A DNA stretch of 23,055 bases from a virus (IMGVR_UViG_3300036398_004154:1-23055), one strand, 5' to 3'; numbered from the stretch's first letter, positions 1 through 9,179 are shown. Notes: generated from the sequence alone by a model not told the origin. Numbers and translations are program-made.

Positions 1-2
1 TA

Positions 3-3000
3 GCAAACCCAACTTGGGTTAATGCTAAGAATGCTAGTGTTTTGGAAATAACAAATCCCAAAACATTTATTGGTAATCCAATCTTAACATTAAGACCCAA
101 ATTGTCTACTTTATCTGGTTTTAAACATGCTATTAAGAATTCTAAAATAATTCTCACTGGAAAATTTGATGCACCAATTTATGATTTGGTTGTTAATACG
201 ATAAAAGAAGGTAATGATTATATAGATATATCAGCGGAATCGATGGTGACGGAGGAGGAGGCACCGGGTATTGATTTGCGAAATTCAAATATAAAATGGA
301 CAGTTACTCCATATGATTCAGATGTAAAAATAAATTACCTATTAAAAGATTCTAATGGAAATTATAATCCTGTAAATTTTATATCAAACGATACCTTAAT
401 AACATATAATACAAATTCTTGGGCAGTAAGAGTATCTGGTTATGGTGGGAATCAAAAAAATATAACATTATTTTCACAAAAACAAAATAAAACATCTACG
501 ATAAAAACCGATTTATTTTTTTATGATGCATTTATAAATAAATCGTTAATAATAGATCCAAAAATACCATTAAATAATTTAAATCAAATAAAAACAATAA
601 CATTAAGAACTTTATTGCCTTATAAAGATAGAACGTATAATTTACCATCAACAAATAATATATATTGGGACTGGACTTATAATAATACATATAATAATAC
701 AACACCGATAACAGCATATTATGAAAATGGTAATGTTTATGAAAGAGGAGAAACAGGTCCAACACAAACATTAAGTTGTTTAAGTTTTAAAATACAACCT
801 GATAGTTCTATTAATCAATTTATAAACGATATAAAAATAAAAGTATATACCGCAGATACACCAGAATTAGTTTTTGGTTCATATGATTTACCAGTAGTTA
901 ATTTTCCTAGTTCAAGTATAATAAATGCAAATTTTAAAATAGTACATAATACACAACAAAGTGAAACCATACTAGATACATCTTTAAATGAAAATGTATT
1001 AACACGTTCCGCTTCACAAAATACAAACTTTTTACTCATACCTAATATTTTAAGTAATATATCTTATACATCATATCAATGGAGTATTTTGCAACCAAAT
1101 GGTACAACAGTAACAAACACAACAAATTATAATTATAATTATAATTTTACTCAAACTGGAAAGTATACTGTTACCTTTACATTAAAGGGTGCAAAAACTA
1201 ATACGTGGTCAATATTACATGATATACAAAAAACTATAACTATATATAAAATATCTGATTCAGAATTTAATAAACAATTAAAATTTATTTCATATCCACA
1301 ATATGCATGGAAAAATAGTGATCAAGTATCGATATTAACACCTTCTAATTTTAGCACAATAGCCGCTGGAACTACTGCATACGCATATAAAAAATCTAAC
1401 ACAGAAGTATTTTATGTTTCAGCAAATGGAAATTTTGATAGATATGTTTATCAACAAGGATCAAGTAGAGATACATTACTAGATACAACAAATGATGGTG
1501 TTAATACATTAACATTAAAATATACTGATGATTTTTTATCTTCGGTTGGAACTAAGTTATATCTTTCTGCATTCAATGAATATTTCCCATCAAATACTCC
1601 ATTATATTATAAAACTATAGAAGGTAGTAGTTTGGTTACTAAAAGTTATAATATTGTAGCAGAATCAATACCTTATAGTGTTAGTACTGCAAGTGATTCG
1701 TTATTTTTCCAGAATCCAAAATTGATGGACTATAATGGAATAACTCATACTTTTAGTGCTACCGTGACATCTTTTGATTTGGATGTTAATAGAAGTATAA
1801 TAGTAAGACAAAAGTTCAATACAAATCCTTTAAATACTCCAGCAAAAATACAATCTGAGCAATCTACTATTACATATATATTGTCCGCACCGAAATGGAT
1901 AGCGAAGAGGGAAATTCCAGCTGTTGATGGTACATATACGGTGTTTACCATAAGACCCGGTGATGATTTGTCACCACTTAGAGTCAAAAATACAACAATC
2001 AATACTTTATATTTAAATGCGAGTTCCAATTTAAATATAAAAATACCCGAATCTACATTTAATGAAATAAATGGAAATAATAATAATCAAGGTTTACTTC
2101 AAGGTGGAGATTTTTGGAATACTAAAAATATAACAATATCACAAAGATCTAATTGGGAAACATTACAGGCATATACTACATCAACACAACCGGAAATATT
2201 TTTAAATACTGCTTATACTTTATCTGGAAATCAAGTATTTGTAGAATTTAATACACCGGAATATACAAAAAATCCAATCATAAAATATGCTGTAAATTTT
2301 GGAGAAGGAAATATACAAGAAAAAAATAAAAACGAAACTTTTTATAATACATATAAAACATTAGGAACTTTTTATATAACATACAGTGCGATATATTCGG
2401 ACAATTCTAAAAAAGTATTCACAGAAAAAACACCATTTATTGTCAAAAAAAATTGGGATGAATATAACAAAGAAAGTATAAGAATTATAAGTGAGGCAAA
2501 TTTAGAATTGCCATATAGTTTAAATGATATTTCCATACAACCAAATGAATTTGGTGATGCGGATATATTCAATACATGTTTAACCAGAATTGATGAAAAT
2601 TTAAATTATTTAAAAAACAATATTCAAACAATTAATAGTAATGCTCCGTCATATTACTATGGATGGATGGGTTCAAATCAAGATAATAGATCGGATGGTA
2701 TAAGATGGTATACCCCAAGCTATGGTTCTGAGTTTTATGAGACTCCTAATTATGCAATATCAGAGGGAACATCATATTTCACAGACATAAAAGATATACA
2801 TATAGGAAAATACATATACGTGTTAGATGATAAAAGATTCAGACTTTTTGAAAAAGATAAAAATTGTAAAGAAATAAAATTTTTAAAAGCATCTGATATG
2901 GATGAATTATTTTTTAATCCACAATCAATTACAGTAAATGAAGATGAAACATCCATATATGTGGCAGATTCAATTAGGCATAAAATATACAGATTTGATT

Positions 3001-4181
3001 TTGATTTTAGTGATTTACAAAATCCTTTATTTGGATTGGTTTTAACTGTTGGAACCTTGGGTGGACTAAATGATAATAGCAGGTTCGATTTCCCATCTGA
3101 AATATTCTTATGGAATGATAATGTATTTGTTTTAGATTATAACAACAATTGCATAAAACAATACAGTGGATCTTTATCTTGGATACATACATACTATGAT
3201 GATGTTTTAAAAGATGATCAAATATTGAATTTTACAGTCCATGAAAGTGGATTAATATATGCAGTAACTAAAAATTTAAAAGTTCATATATTTGATGAGT
3301 TAGCAAAATCGGTATATTCCACATTTGATGTTGCTCAGATAGGAGAATCTGAAATAGTTAAAATGGAGTTTGATGAAAATGGAGAATTTTTATACATAAT
3401 AACTACCGGAAATGTTTTTAAATATTCTTCTGTTGGTGAATTTTTAACAACATTTAATTTACCAAATATAAATGGATTGAAATTTACATCGTGTAAACAT
3501 TCTTCAAATAGAGAATTGTATGTCTCGACCAACAAATCAATTTTAAAATTCCAAGACTTTGTTGACTTGTTTAAAATAGGAGATGGATTAGATTCTAAAT
3601 ACTGGTCTTTGGATCAAATATTATTAAAGAAAGAAGAATTTGCAACAGATATAAACTATAATTTGGCATTAAATAGAACCGCTCAAAATTTAAAAACATT
3701 TAGAAATTCATTAAATGGAAAATTTGTTTTAGTATCAGAACAAACAGCCAGAGGATCAGCAACATATTTTTCATTAATACCAATACTAAAAGAAGATAAT
3801 GTTGTATTAGTTTCAGATGTAGAAAATGAAAAATTAAAAATTGGTGTAAATGAATTTTATATTCCCGATGTAGTCAATAGAGAATTGAAAAAATTACACG
3901 ATTCTCAAATAAGTTTGAGGGAAAATTTGGACGTTTCATTTTCTGATAGTTCATCATCAAATTTAGACGGAGAAAAATCAAAATGTGGAGGAGATTTCTG
4001 TTGGTCTTGGAAAGCAATGTCGTGTTATGATTTGTCTCTACCGTTAATAAGACTTTGTAACATAAATCCGATAACATATGCAGAATTAATGAACACATTT
4101 CCTGTTAATTATGCACCGACAAAACTGTGGAAAGATGCAACATCAAATTGTTGTAATGAATATACATCACCATTAACATAA
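3..4181 (+). CDS. Giant structural protein with PKD-like domains and an NHL-type beta-propeller (5'-truncated)
   Basis: The reading frame is open to the left edge: codons from position 3 (A-N-P-T-W-V-N-A-K) run in frame into the TTG at 42, so the true start lies outside the window. At least 1,390 residues are present. The N-terminal two thirds is Asn/Thr/Ser-rich and beta-like. PKD-like segments are visible at about 1070-1250 (YQWSI...GKYTVTF) and 2270-2430 (KYAVNFGEG...GTFYITY). At about 2790-3560 there are repeats of the NHL/propeller kind (YIYVLDD, IYVADSIRHKIYRFD, VFVLDYNNNCIKQY, LIYAVTKN). A short helical stretch at about 3877-3945 and a Cys-containing C-terminus (KCGGDFCWSW...NCCNEY) follow. 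I infer a secreted-type or virion-surface structural protein, such as a tail, baseplate or fibre component. No enzymatic motif was seen. It is first in the visible collinear block, 12 nt before the tail-fibre gene. The exact virion role is unknown. Confidence 0.85.
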   Translation, partial: ANPTWVNAKNASVLEITNPKTFIGNPILTLRPKLSTLSGFKHAIKNSKIILTGKFDAPIYDLVVNTIKEGNDYIDISAESMVTEEEAPGIDLRNSNIKWTVTPYDSDVKINYLLKDSNGNYNPVNFISNDTLITYNTNSWAVRVSGYGGNQKNITLFSQKQNKTSTIKTDLFFYDAFINKSLIIDPKIPLNNLNQIKTITLRTLLPYKDRTYNLPSTNNIYWDWTYNNTYNNTTPITAYYENGNVYERGETGPTQTLSCLSFKIQPDSSINQFINDIKIKVYTADTPELVFGSYDLPVVNFPSSSIINANFKIVHNTQQSETILDTSLNENVLTRSASQNTNFLLIPNILSNISYTSYQWSILQPNGTTVTNTTNYNYNYNFTQTGKYTVTFTLKGAKTNTWSILHDIQKTITIYKISDSEFNKQLKFISYPQYAWKNSDQVSILTPSNFSTIAAGTTAYAYKKSNTEVFYVSANGNFDRYVYQQGSSRDTLLDTTNDGVNTLTLKYTDDFLSSVGTKLYLSAFNEYFPSNTPLYYKTIEGSSLVTKSYNIVAESIPYSVSTASDSLFFQNPKLMDYNGITHTFSATVTSFDLDVNRSIIVRQKFNTNPLNTPAKIQSEQSTITYILSAPKWIAKREIPAVDGTYTVFTIRPGDDLSPLRVKNTTINTLYLNASSNLNIKIPESTFNEINGNNNNQGLLQGGDFWNTKNITISQRSNWETLQAYTTSTQPEIFLNTAYTLSGNQVFVEFNTPEYTKNPIIKYAVNFGEGNIQEKNKNETFYNTYKTLGTFYITYSAIYSDNSKKVFTEKTPFIVKKNWDEYNKESIRIISEANLELPYSLNDISIQPNEFGDADIFNTCLTRIDENLNYLKNNIQTINSNAPSYYYGWMGSNQDNRSDGIRWYTPSYGSEFYETPNYAISEGTSYFTDIKDIHIGKYIYVLDDKRFRLFEKDKNCKEIKFLKASDMDELFFNPQSITVNEDETSIYVADSIRHKIYRFDFDFSDLQNPLFGLVLTVGTLGGLNDNSRFDFPSEIFLWNDNVFVLDYNNNCIKQYSGSLSWIHTYYDDVLKDDQILNFTVHESGLIYAVTKNLKVHIFDELAKSVYSTFDVAQIGESEIVKMEFDENGEFLYIITTGNVFKYSSVGEFLTTFNLPNINGLKFTSCKHSSNRELYVSTNKSILKFQDFVDLFKIGDGLDSKYWSLDQILLKKEEFATDINYNLALNRTAQNLKTFRNSLNGKFVLVSEQTARGSATYFSLIPILKEDNVVLVSDVENEKLKIGVNEFYIPDVVNRELKKLHDSQISLRENLDVSFSDSSSSNLDGEKSKCGGDFCWSWKAMSCYDLSLPLIRLCNINPITYAELMNTFPVNYAPTKLWKDATSNCCNEYTSPLT

Positions 4182-4193
4182 GTATTTAAAAAT

Positions 4194-6278
4194 ATGAGCA
4201 ATAGATTTCACTCGAAATATCACAGAAAAAACCATCACACATACGGAAATGCAACAAATCCTGATGCATCACACGACCCTATAGCAAGTCCAGATCAACC
4301 ATTCTTGGGAGATTTTTCATTACAAGGTGCGTTGTGTGCAGTTGCACCAGCAAGTGCATATGCGGGATATTTTTATTCTTCAAAAACAGGTGTTCGTACT
4401 ATAGGTGGAGAAATTGGTTTAGCAGCATTTAGTTTTAATACCCCACTTTCTACTGCATTTGGTAAAAACATAATGCATGGCACAGTTGGTATAAACAAAA
4501 ATACTATATCGAGTGGTTATGTTTTGGATGTATTAGGAAATACTAATTTAGACGGAAATTTAAATGTCGTGGGTGATGTTGATATAGACGGTGGAGATTT
4601 AACAGCATCTACTGCTACTTTTAATTTGTTAAATACATCACCAACCACAACAATTAATTTTGGTGGAAATGCTACAAATATAGAAATTGGTAGTAATGCT
4701 GACACTAGTACGGTTAATATAAACGGAACAGAAGAAAGCACTTCTTGTACAACAGGGGCATTGGTAGTCGATGGTGGAGTTGGTATTGCAAAAAATCTTA
4801 ATATTTGTGGACGTTTAGATTTGAACAATGACACAGAAAGCACATCTTGTACAACAGGAGCATTGGTAGTTGATGGTGGAGTTGGTATTGCAAAAAATTT
4901 AAATGTATGTGGCAGTGTAACAATCGCAAAAGATTTAACTGTATTGGGATCATATACATATTTGGATACCAAAGTACAGGTTACATCCGCAATGACAATT
5001 GAAAATACCGGAACTGGTCCTGCATTAAAAGTTACTCAATCCGGAACAGAACCAATTGCTCATTTTATAGATGCAAATGGAGGGGATATAGTTTTTAATG
5101 ATGATGGTTTTGTTGGAATAGGAACCATGATACCATCTCAAAAATTACATGTGAGTGATGATACAACTACCGGAGATGTTAGAATAGCTCTTGGAAAGGA
5201 TATAAATAGATTAGAATTTATTAGAAATGGAGAAAATGATAATTGGATTAGATCATTTGGTGGTTCATTTATAATAGATCAACAAAATTGTAATCCAATA
5301 ATTTTTAGAACTAATGCCACAGAAAAGATGCGTATAACGTGTGATGGAAAGGTTGGAATTGGGGGGGAAACATCACCAGAAGGATTATTACACGTAAAAA
5401 ATGGTTCAGCGGGTACGGTAACAGCACAGGCTAATAGTGTTGGAGTATTTGAAAATGATGCTAATTGTTATATATCATTATTATCACCAAGTCAAAATTA
5501 TGCGGGTGTTGTAATGGGAGGACCAGATGATTCTTATGCTTCTTATTTAAGCTGGAATCATGATAATTTAGATTTAAAACTCGCAACAAGTCATGCTAAT
5601 GCGGATATACAATTTTTAGTATCAAACGAACAATTTGCAATGCGAATAGATCCTTCTGGAAATGTTGGTATTGGAATTACTACACCGTCCGAAAAATTAA
5701 CAGTAAATGGAAGAGTTTCGGCTACTGGATTTAGATCAAATCAAGGTGCGCCATCTAATGCTGATTCATCAACCAATGGTTATGCTTTTGGATCTGATGG
5801 TGATACTGGTTTATTTAGTCCAATAATAGGAGCAGGAGGAGCAGCAAATGGTGTAGTATCACTATTCTCCAACAATGTTGAAAAATTAAGAGCAGATGGT
5901 AATGCCGTTACAGTATTTGGTACATTATCTACAACTGGTTCTTTCGTGGTTAACGGAACAATAAAAAATGATCCAAATGCACCTATAACAAAAACAGAAA
6001 CTTATCAGATAACACAAGATGATCACGATAAAACAATTTTGGCAAATCATGCAACAACTACTATAAATATCCAATTACCAACTGGTTTAAAGGAAGGAAC
6101 ACAAGTTTCCGTAATAAGAGTAGGTGCTGGTGTAGTACAATTTGCACAAGGTACAGGATCACCCACTATATTATCAACACCAAATAACGATTTTAAAAAA
6201 TTGGCATTTACAAATTCAGCGGCAAGCGCATACTGGACTGGTACATCTTGGTATCTTGTAGGAGATTTATTATCATAA
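4194..6278 (+). CDS. Tail-fibre-like structural protein
   Basis: The 694-residue product has the repetitive beta composition of a phage fibre. The N-terminus is His/basic-rich (MSNRFHSKYHRKNHHTYG) and is followed by a small-residue-rich stretch, which may be an attachment domain. Residues about 115-260 are short beta repeats, including two near-identical copies of S-C-TTGALVVDGGVGIAKNLN at 4734-4811 and 4836-4913. From about residue 310, fibre motifs recur (VGIGTMIPSQKLHV, KVGIGGETSPEGLLHV, VGIGITTPSEKLTVNG), followed by a GSDGDTGLFSP segment. The last 100 residues form a separate beta domain (TYQITQDDHDKTIL...WYLVGD). No S74 intramolecular-chaperone dyad or collagen-like Gly-X-Y stretch is apparent. 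The start ATG lies 12 nt after the preceding stop with an A/T-rich leader. Fibre identity rests on motif style. The position in the virion (long fibre, side fibre or whisker) cannot be told. Confidence 0.85.
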   Translation: MSNRFHSKYHRKNHHTYGNATNPDASHDPIASPDQPFLGDFSLQGALCAVAPASAYAGYFYSSKTGVRTIGGEIGLAAFSFNTPLSTAFGKNIMHGTVGINKNTISSGYVLDVLGNTNLDGNLNVVGDVDIDGGDLTASTATFNLLNTSPTTTINFGGNATNIEIGSNADTSTVNINGTEESTSCTTGALVVDGGVGIAKNLNICGRLDLNNDTESTSCTTGALVVDGGVGIAKNLNVCGSVTIAKDLTVLGSYTYLDTKVQVTSAMTIENTGTGPALKVTQSGTEPIAHFIDANGGDIVFNDDGFVGIGTMIPSQKLHVSDDTTTGDVRIALGKDINRLEFIRNGENDNWIRSFGGSFIIDQQNCNPIIFRTNATEKMRITCDGKVGIGGETSPEGLLHVKNGSAGTVTAQANSVGVFENDANCYISLLSPSQNYAGVVMGGPDDSYASYLSWNHDNLDLKLATSHANADIQFLVSNEQFAMRIDPSGNVGIGITTPSEKLTVNGRVSATGFRSNQGAPSNADSSTNGYAFGSDGDTGLFSPIIGAGGAANGVVSLFSNNVEKLRADGNAVTVFGTLSTTGSFVVNGTIKNDPNAPITKTETYQITQDDHDKTILANHATTTINIQLPTGLKEGTQVSVIRVGAGVVQFAQGTGSPTILSTPNNDFKKLAFTNSAASAYWTGTSWYLVGDLLS
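4734..4913 (+). repeat. Two-copy coding repeat in the fibre gene (26 codons each)
   Basis: Copy 1 is at 4734-4811 and copy 2 at 4836-4913. They encode almost the same 26 residues around TTGALVVDGGVGIAKNLN and differ at the penultimate hydrophobic residue (I versus V). The 24 nt between them encode a short linker. Synonymous differences (for example gtcgat versus gttgat) suggest an older duplication under protein-level selection. Repeats of this kind typically form successive short beta layers in fibre shafts. Confidence 0.85.
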
Positions 6279-6282
6279 TGAT

Positions 6283-7206
6283 ATGGCATCACTCGGACTA
6301 GGATATTATGGTAGTTGGTATAATGTTGTTTTAAATCTAACTACTCAAGCCAATGTCAATCTATATAATTTTATAACATCCAACAGTTCATGGAACAATA
6401 CTAGTAAAAAATTAAAGGCAATTATAACTATACCAGCAGGATATAGTATATATTCAACCGATCCTTCCACTCCTGCATTATTAATACCACCAAATTTATT
6501 TAGACCATACGACTTAATATTTTTAATAAACAATGGTTCTATTTTAGGTGCGGGTGGCACAATCGGAACAGGTGGAGAAGGGGATCAAACACCTACAAAT
6601 GGTACAAATGGAGGAAACGGAGGAACCGCATTAAAAGTACAAAGACAGATATATTTAAATAATAATGGAAATATATATGGTGGAGGTGGAGGCGGTGGTG
6701 GTGGAGGTGGTGGACAAGAAACATATACTTTAGGAGGAGAAGTTAATAATTGTTGTAGTGTCAGTAACTGTGATGATTGTCCGGTTAGTAAACTTTTACC
6801 ACAATGGAACGATTCCAGAAATTATGATTGTACTTCTACCAATAATAATTGTAGTCAATATTGTAGTGATTGTTTTTATTGTCCAGAATGTTGTGATTCA
6901 AACGGTAATGGAAAAACTCTTTCTGGTGGAACAAAATATTTCTGTAAAACAAAAATATGGTCATCCTCTAATGGAGGAAACGGTGGATTGGGACAAGGAT
7001 ATACACAATCTGCGGGATCTGGTCTAGCAGGAACAGGAAACGGTGGAACTGGAGGAAATGGTGGTACATGGGGAACAACTGCATCAAATGGTAATAATAG
7101 TCCAATTAAAAACGGTGGAATCGGAGGATCTGGTGGAAATTGGGTAGAGGGTATCGGTAATATAATTTTACAAAGTCAAACTAATGTATTGGGAGGACAA
7201 AGCTAA
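6283..7206 (+). CDS. Glycine-rich, Cys-rich tail adhesin-like protein (short paralogue)
   Basis: This 307-residue protein begins MASLGLGYYGSW. After an N-terminal beta region (residues 1-90) it has Gly-rich strings, a run of 12 consecutive glycines after NNGNIY (residues 133-144), a Cys-rich insert with 12 cysteines between residues 157 and 221, and more GGNGG-type motifs to the end. Consecutive glycine-rich motifs around a variable insert recall polyglycine-II-type receptor-binding adhesins such as gp38 of T-even-like phages. That is an architectural analogy, not a demonstrated homology. The next gene is a longer paralogue sharing the first 150 or so residues. The start is 4 nt after the fibre stop codon. 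The only GGAG (6261-6264) is too distant to be a good ribosome site, so translational coupling is likely. A role as host-recognition tip protein is inferred. Confidence 0.8.
   Translation: MASLGLGYYGSWYNVVLNLTTQANVNLYNFITSNSSWNNTSKKLKAIITIPAGYSIYSTDPSTPALLIPPNLFRPYDLIFLINNGSILGAGGTIGTGGEGDQTPTNGTNGGNGGTALKVQRQIYLNNNGNIYGGGGGGGGGGGGQETYTLGGEVNNCCSVSNCDDCPVSKLLPQWNDSRNYDCTSTNNNCSQYCSDCFYCPECCDSNGNGKTLSGGTKYFCKTKIWSSSNGGNGGLGQGYTQSAGSGLAGTGNGGTGGNGGTWGTTASNGNNSPIKNGGIGGSGGNWVEGIGNIILQSQTNVLGGQS
6295..6318 (+). repeat. Direct repeat A, copy 1 (start of the short adhesin gene)
   Basis: This 24-nt stretch encodes GLGYYGSW and is identical base for base to 7218-7241 in the paralogous gene, 923 nt downstream. 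The flanking codons differ (actc versus tctt), so the identity is confined to this block. Confidence 0.85.
6661..6689 (+). repeat. Direct repeat B, copy 1 (entry to the polyglycine run)
   Basis: A 29-nt block encoding NNGNIYGGGG is identical to 7599-7627 in the neighbouring paralogue. It sits just before the Cys-rich insert, which is unrelated in sequence between the two genes, so the conserved block borders a variable region. Confidence 0.8.
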
Positions 7207-9179
7207 TGGCATCTCTTGGACTAGGATATTATGGTAGTTGGTTAACAGTAGTTGATACAATAACTACTGACCAACAAAATTTAAATTTATGGACATATAT
7301 AAGTACTAGAGCAGCTAGTAGATTTAATTGGAATAGAAATGGTGGGAAAAAATTAAGAGGTATAATCACAATTAATGCTGGGGTAAATATATATTCCAAT
7401 AATCCATTAACACCAGCCATAACTATTCCAGCCGATAGTGCAAGTACTTTTAGATCATATGATCAGGTTATAATAATTAACAAAGGTTCAATATTAGGAG
7501 CAGCAGGAGTTGGTGCAATAGGAGGAGGTAGTACATCGGGTTTTGATGGTGGAAAAGGAGGAACTGCTATATACACTAGAAGAAACCTTATTATAACTAA
7601 TAATGGAAATATATATGGTGGAGGTGGTGGAGGAGGCGGTGGAGGTGGAGCATTTAAAACAGAAGTATTAACATCATCTACAAATTGTGGAGGAGCCTCT
7701 TATTGTAATAAATGTTGCATACTCAATTGTCAAGGAAGAAATTATTGTTCTACTCCAAATGACTGTACAGTTGGAGCAGCTTGTGGTTCTTCTTGTCAAT
7801 ATTATACCAATGCTTCTGATTGTAATGGTTCAACTGTTGGTACATGCAATACCAAATATAGAGTATGTACAACATACACTGGTGGAAAAGGAGGAAATGG
7901 ACAAGGTTATGGGTCTGTTCCAACGTCAGGTATAGCTGGCATAATATATGGAGCTTCTATATTTACCGGAAGCGGTGGAGATGGTGGAGCATGGGGGCAA
8001 GATGGAGAAAATGGATTAGCGGGTTCAACTACAAGTTTTGGTAACGGTGGACAGGGGGGTTGTTGGATAGATGGTTCAGAATTTACAACAATTCAAACCA
8101 ATAATGATGAGAGAGGTTATCAATGTACTAGTAGCGGATCTGGTACATTGCCAGTATTATGGTCTGGATGGAGTTCACAGCCTTCTATAACAACTACACC
8201 ATCGGATGGTTCTGGTGTAACAATTACTACACAATCAACTGATCTTTATATAGAACCTAGACAGGCATTAACTACTATAACAGTAAATTCACCAAACAAT
8301 CTTGGGGGTGCTATAGATTTATCAAATAGTAGATTGTTACAAACAATGACATGTAACACACAATCTATAGCATCATTGAATTTGACTAATTGTTCTAGTT
8401 TAAAAACACTTAATTTTAATAGTAATAATTTAAGTACTTTGAATGTGTCTCAATGTGTTTCATTGGAAACATTAAATTTAGAAAATAATAATATAGGGGG
8501 AAATTTAAGTGGACTATCTAATATTTCTTTAACACAAAATACAACAAGAACAATATCAATAAAAAACAACAATATGTCAGCAACAAATTTAAATGACATA
8601 TTTAATCAACTTCCACAAAAACCACCAAGCATAACACCAGAATGGTCTATATATGTAGATAATAATACAGGAACATGTTCATGTAATTGGGTTACTGCAA
8701 AAAATAAAGATTGGAGAGTTTATCCAACATTATATAGTTTAACTAAAACAATAAACGAATCAACGGTGACTTTTGGATTGGATACATCATTATTAGGCGA
8801 TGAAAATGTAGCATATACAATAACAGGAGTTACAACAGGTGAAATAAATGGAGCAAGTTTAACCGGAAATTTTGTTTTATACAAAGGATATGGAACACAA
8901 GCATTTACTGTCACCACATCAACAGCAGGAACTAAAACCATGACAATTACTATCAATGGTGCAACTTGTTCTACTTCTATATCAGTTACTATTGTTACAA
9001 CAACATCAACAGGTTGTAATGGTATTGTTACCTGTACTTGTACTGACAATACTCCTACCGATGGTTGTCCACCCGGATTTAATGGCGATCCATGCTTTGG
9101 AGGATGTTTTTGTGGTCGAAGTGGTAATACGTATAGTTATTGTGGTTATCAAACAACCGTATCGAGAACATTAACATAA
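7206..9179 (+). CDS. Modular adhesin-like protein: polyglycine/Cys-rich scaffold plus leucine-rich repeats and Ig-like domain (long paralogue)
   Basis: The product has 657 residues. Residues 1-290 repeat the neighbour's plan: MASLGLGYYGSW start, NNGNIYGGGG with 11 consecutive glycines (138-148), an insert with 12 cysteines (161-221), then GGNG-type motifs. Extra modules follow. Residues about 355-495 are short leucine-rich repeats (SLNLTNCSSLKTLNFNSNN and similar). Residues about 515-597 form an Ig-like/Calx-beta-like beta-sandwich (YTITGVTTGEINGASLTG...TKTMTITING). Residues 604-646 hold a Cys-rich, EGF-like knot (CTCTDN, CPPGFNGDPC). The ATG overlaps the previous stop codon by one base (TAATG). 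An unusually good Shine-Dalgarno match, GGGAGG at 7191-7196, lies 9 nt upstream and also encodes Gly-Gly of the upstream gene. LRR and Ig-like modules suggest protein or glycan binding, hence a host-attachment role. No enzymatic motif was seen. Confidence 0.8.
   Translation: MASLGLGYYGSWLTVVDTITTDQQNLNLWTYISTRAASRFNWNRNGGKKLRGIITINAGVNIYSNNPLTPAITIPADSASTFRSYDQVIIINKGSILGAAGVGAIGGGSTSGFDGGKGGTAIYTRRNLIITNNGNIYGGGGGGGGGGGAFKTEVLTSSTNCGGASYCNKCCILNCQGRNYCSTPNDCTVGAACGSSCQYYTNASDCNGSTVGTCNTKYRVCTTYTGGKGGNGQGYGSVPTSGIAGIIYGASIFTGSGGDGGAWGQDGENGLAGSTTSFGNGGQGGCWIDGSEFTTIQTNNDERGYQCTSSGSGTLPVLWSGWSSQPSITTTPSDGSGVTITTQSTDLYIEPRQALTTITVNSPNNLGGAIDLSNSRLLQTMTCNTQSIASLNLTNCSSLKTLNFNSNNLSTLNVSQCVSLETLNLENNNIGGNLSGLSNISLTQNTTRTISIKNNNMSATNLNDIFNQLPQKPPSITPEWSIYVDNNTGTCSCNWVTAKNKDWRVYPTLYSLTKTINESTVTFGLDTSLLGDENVAYTITGVTTGEINGASLTGNFVLYKGYGTQAFTVTTSTAGTKTMTITINGATCSTSISVTIVTTTSTGCNGIVTCTCTDNTPTDGCPPGFNGDPCFGGCFCGRSGNTYSYCGYQTTVSRTLT
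7218..7241 (+). repeat. Direct repeat A, copy 2 (start of the long adhesin gene)
   Basis: Second identical copy of the 24-nt block at 6295-6318. Together with the second shared block (6661-6689 and 7599-7627) it gives two short stretches of homology through which the two genes could recombine. Confidence 0.85.
7599..7627 (+). repeat. Direct repeat B, copy 2 (entry to the polyglycine run)
   Basis: Identical to 6661-6689. The sequence beyond it changes to a differently coded glycine run and then to an unrelated Cys-rich insert. Confidence 0.8.

Noticed and set aside
533-540. T4-type late promoter string TATAAATA (also at 6062-6069)
   Set aside because: Both lie inside long genes in very A/T-rich DNA, where this string is expected by chance.
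4517-4972. Minus-strand open frame of 151 codons opposite the fibre repeats
   Set aside because: Its internal repeat mirrors the fibre-gene duplication at 4734-4913. The plus strand carries clear fibre motifs.
5990-6278. Peptidase S74-type intramolecular chaperone at the fibre C-terminus
   Set aside because: The final 100 residues form a small beta-like domain without the expected Ser-Lys region and helices.
6758-7027. Overlapping plus-strand frame of 89 codons inside the short adhesin gene
   Set aside because: An alternate frame of the Cys-rich insert, with no start signal and low-complexity hydrophobic content.
6283-9179. Diversity-generating retroelement acting on the adhesin genes
   Set aside because: No reverse transcriptase and no template/variable repeat pair with adenine-specific changes is visible in the window.
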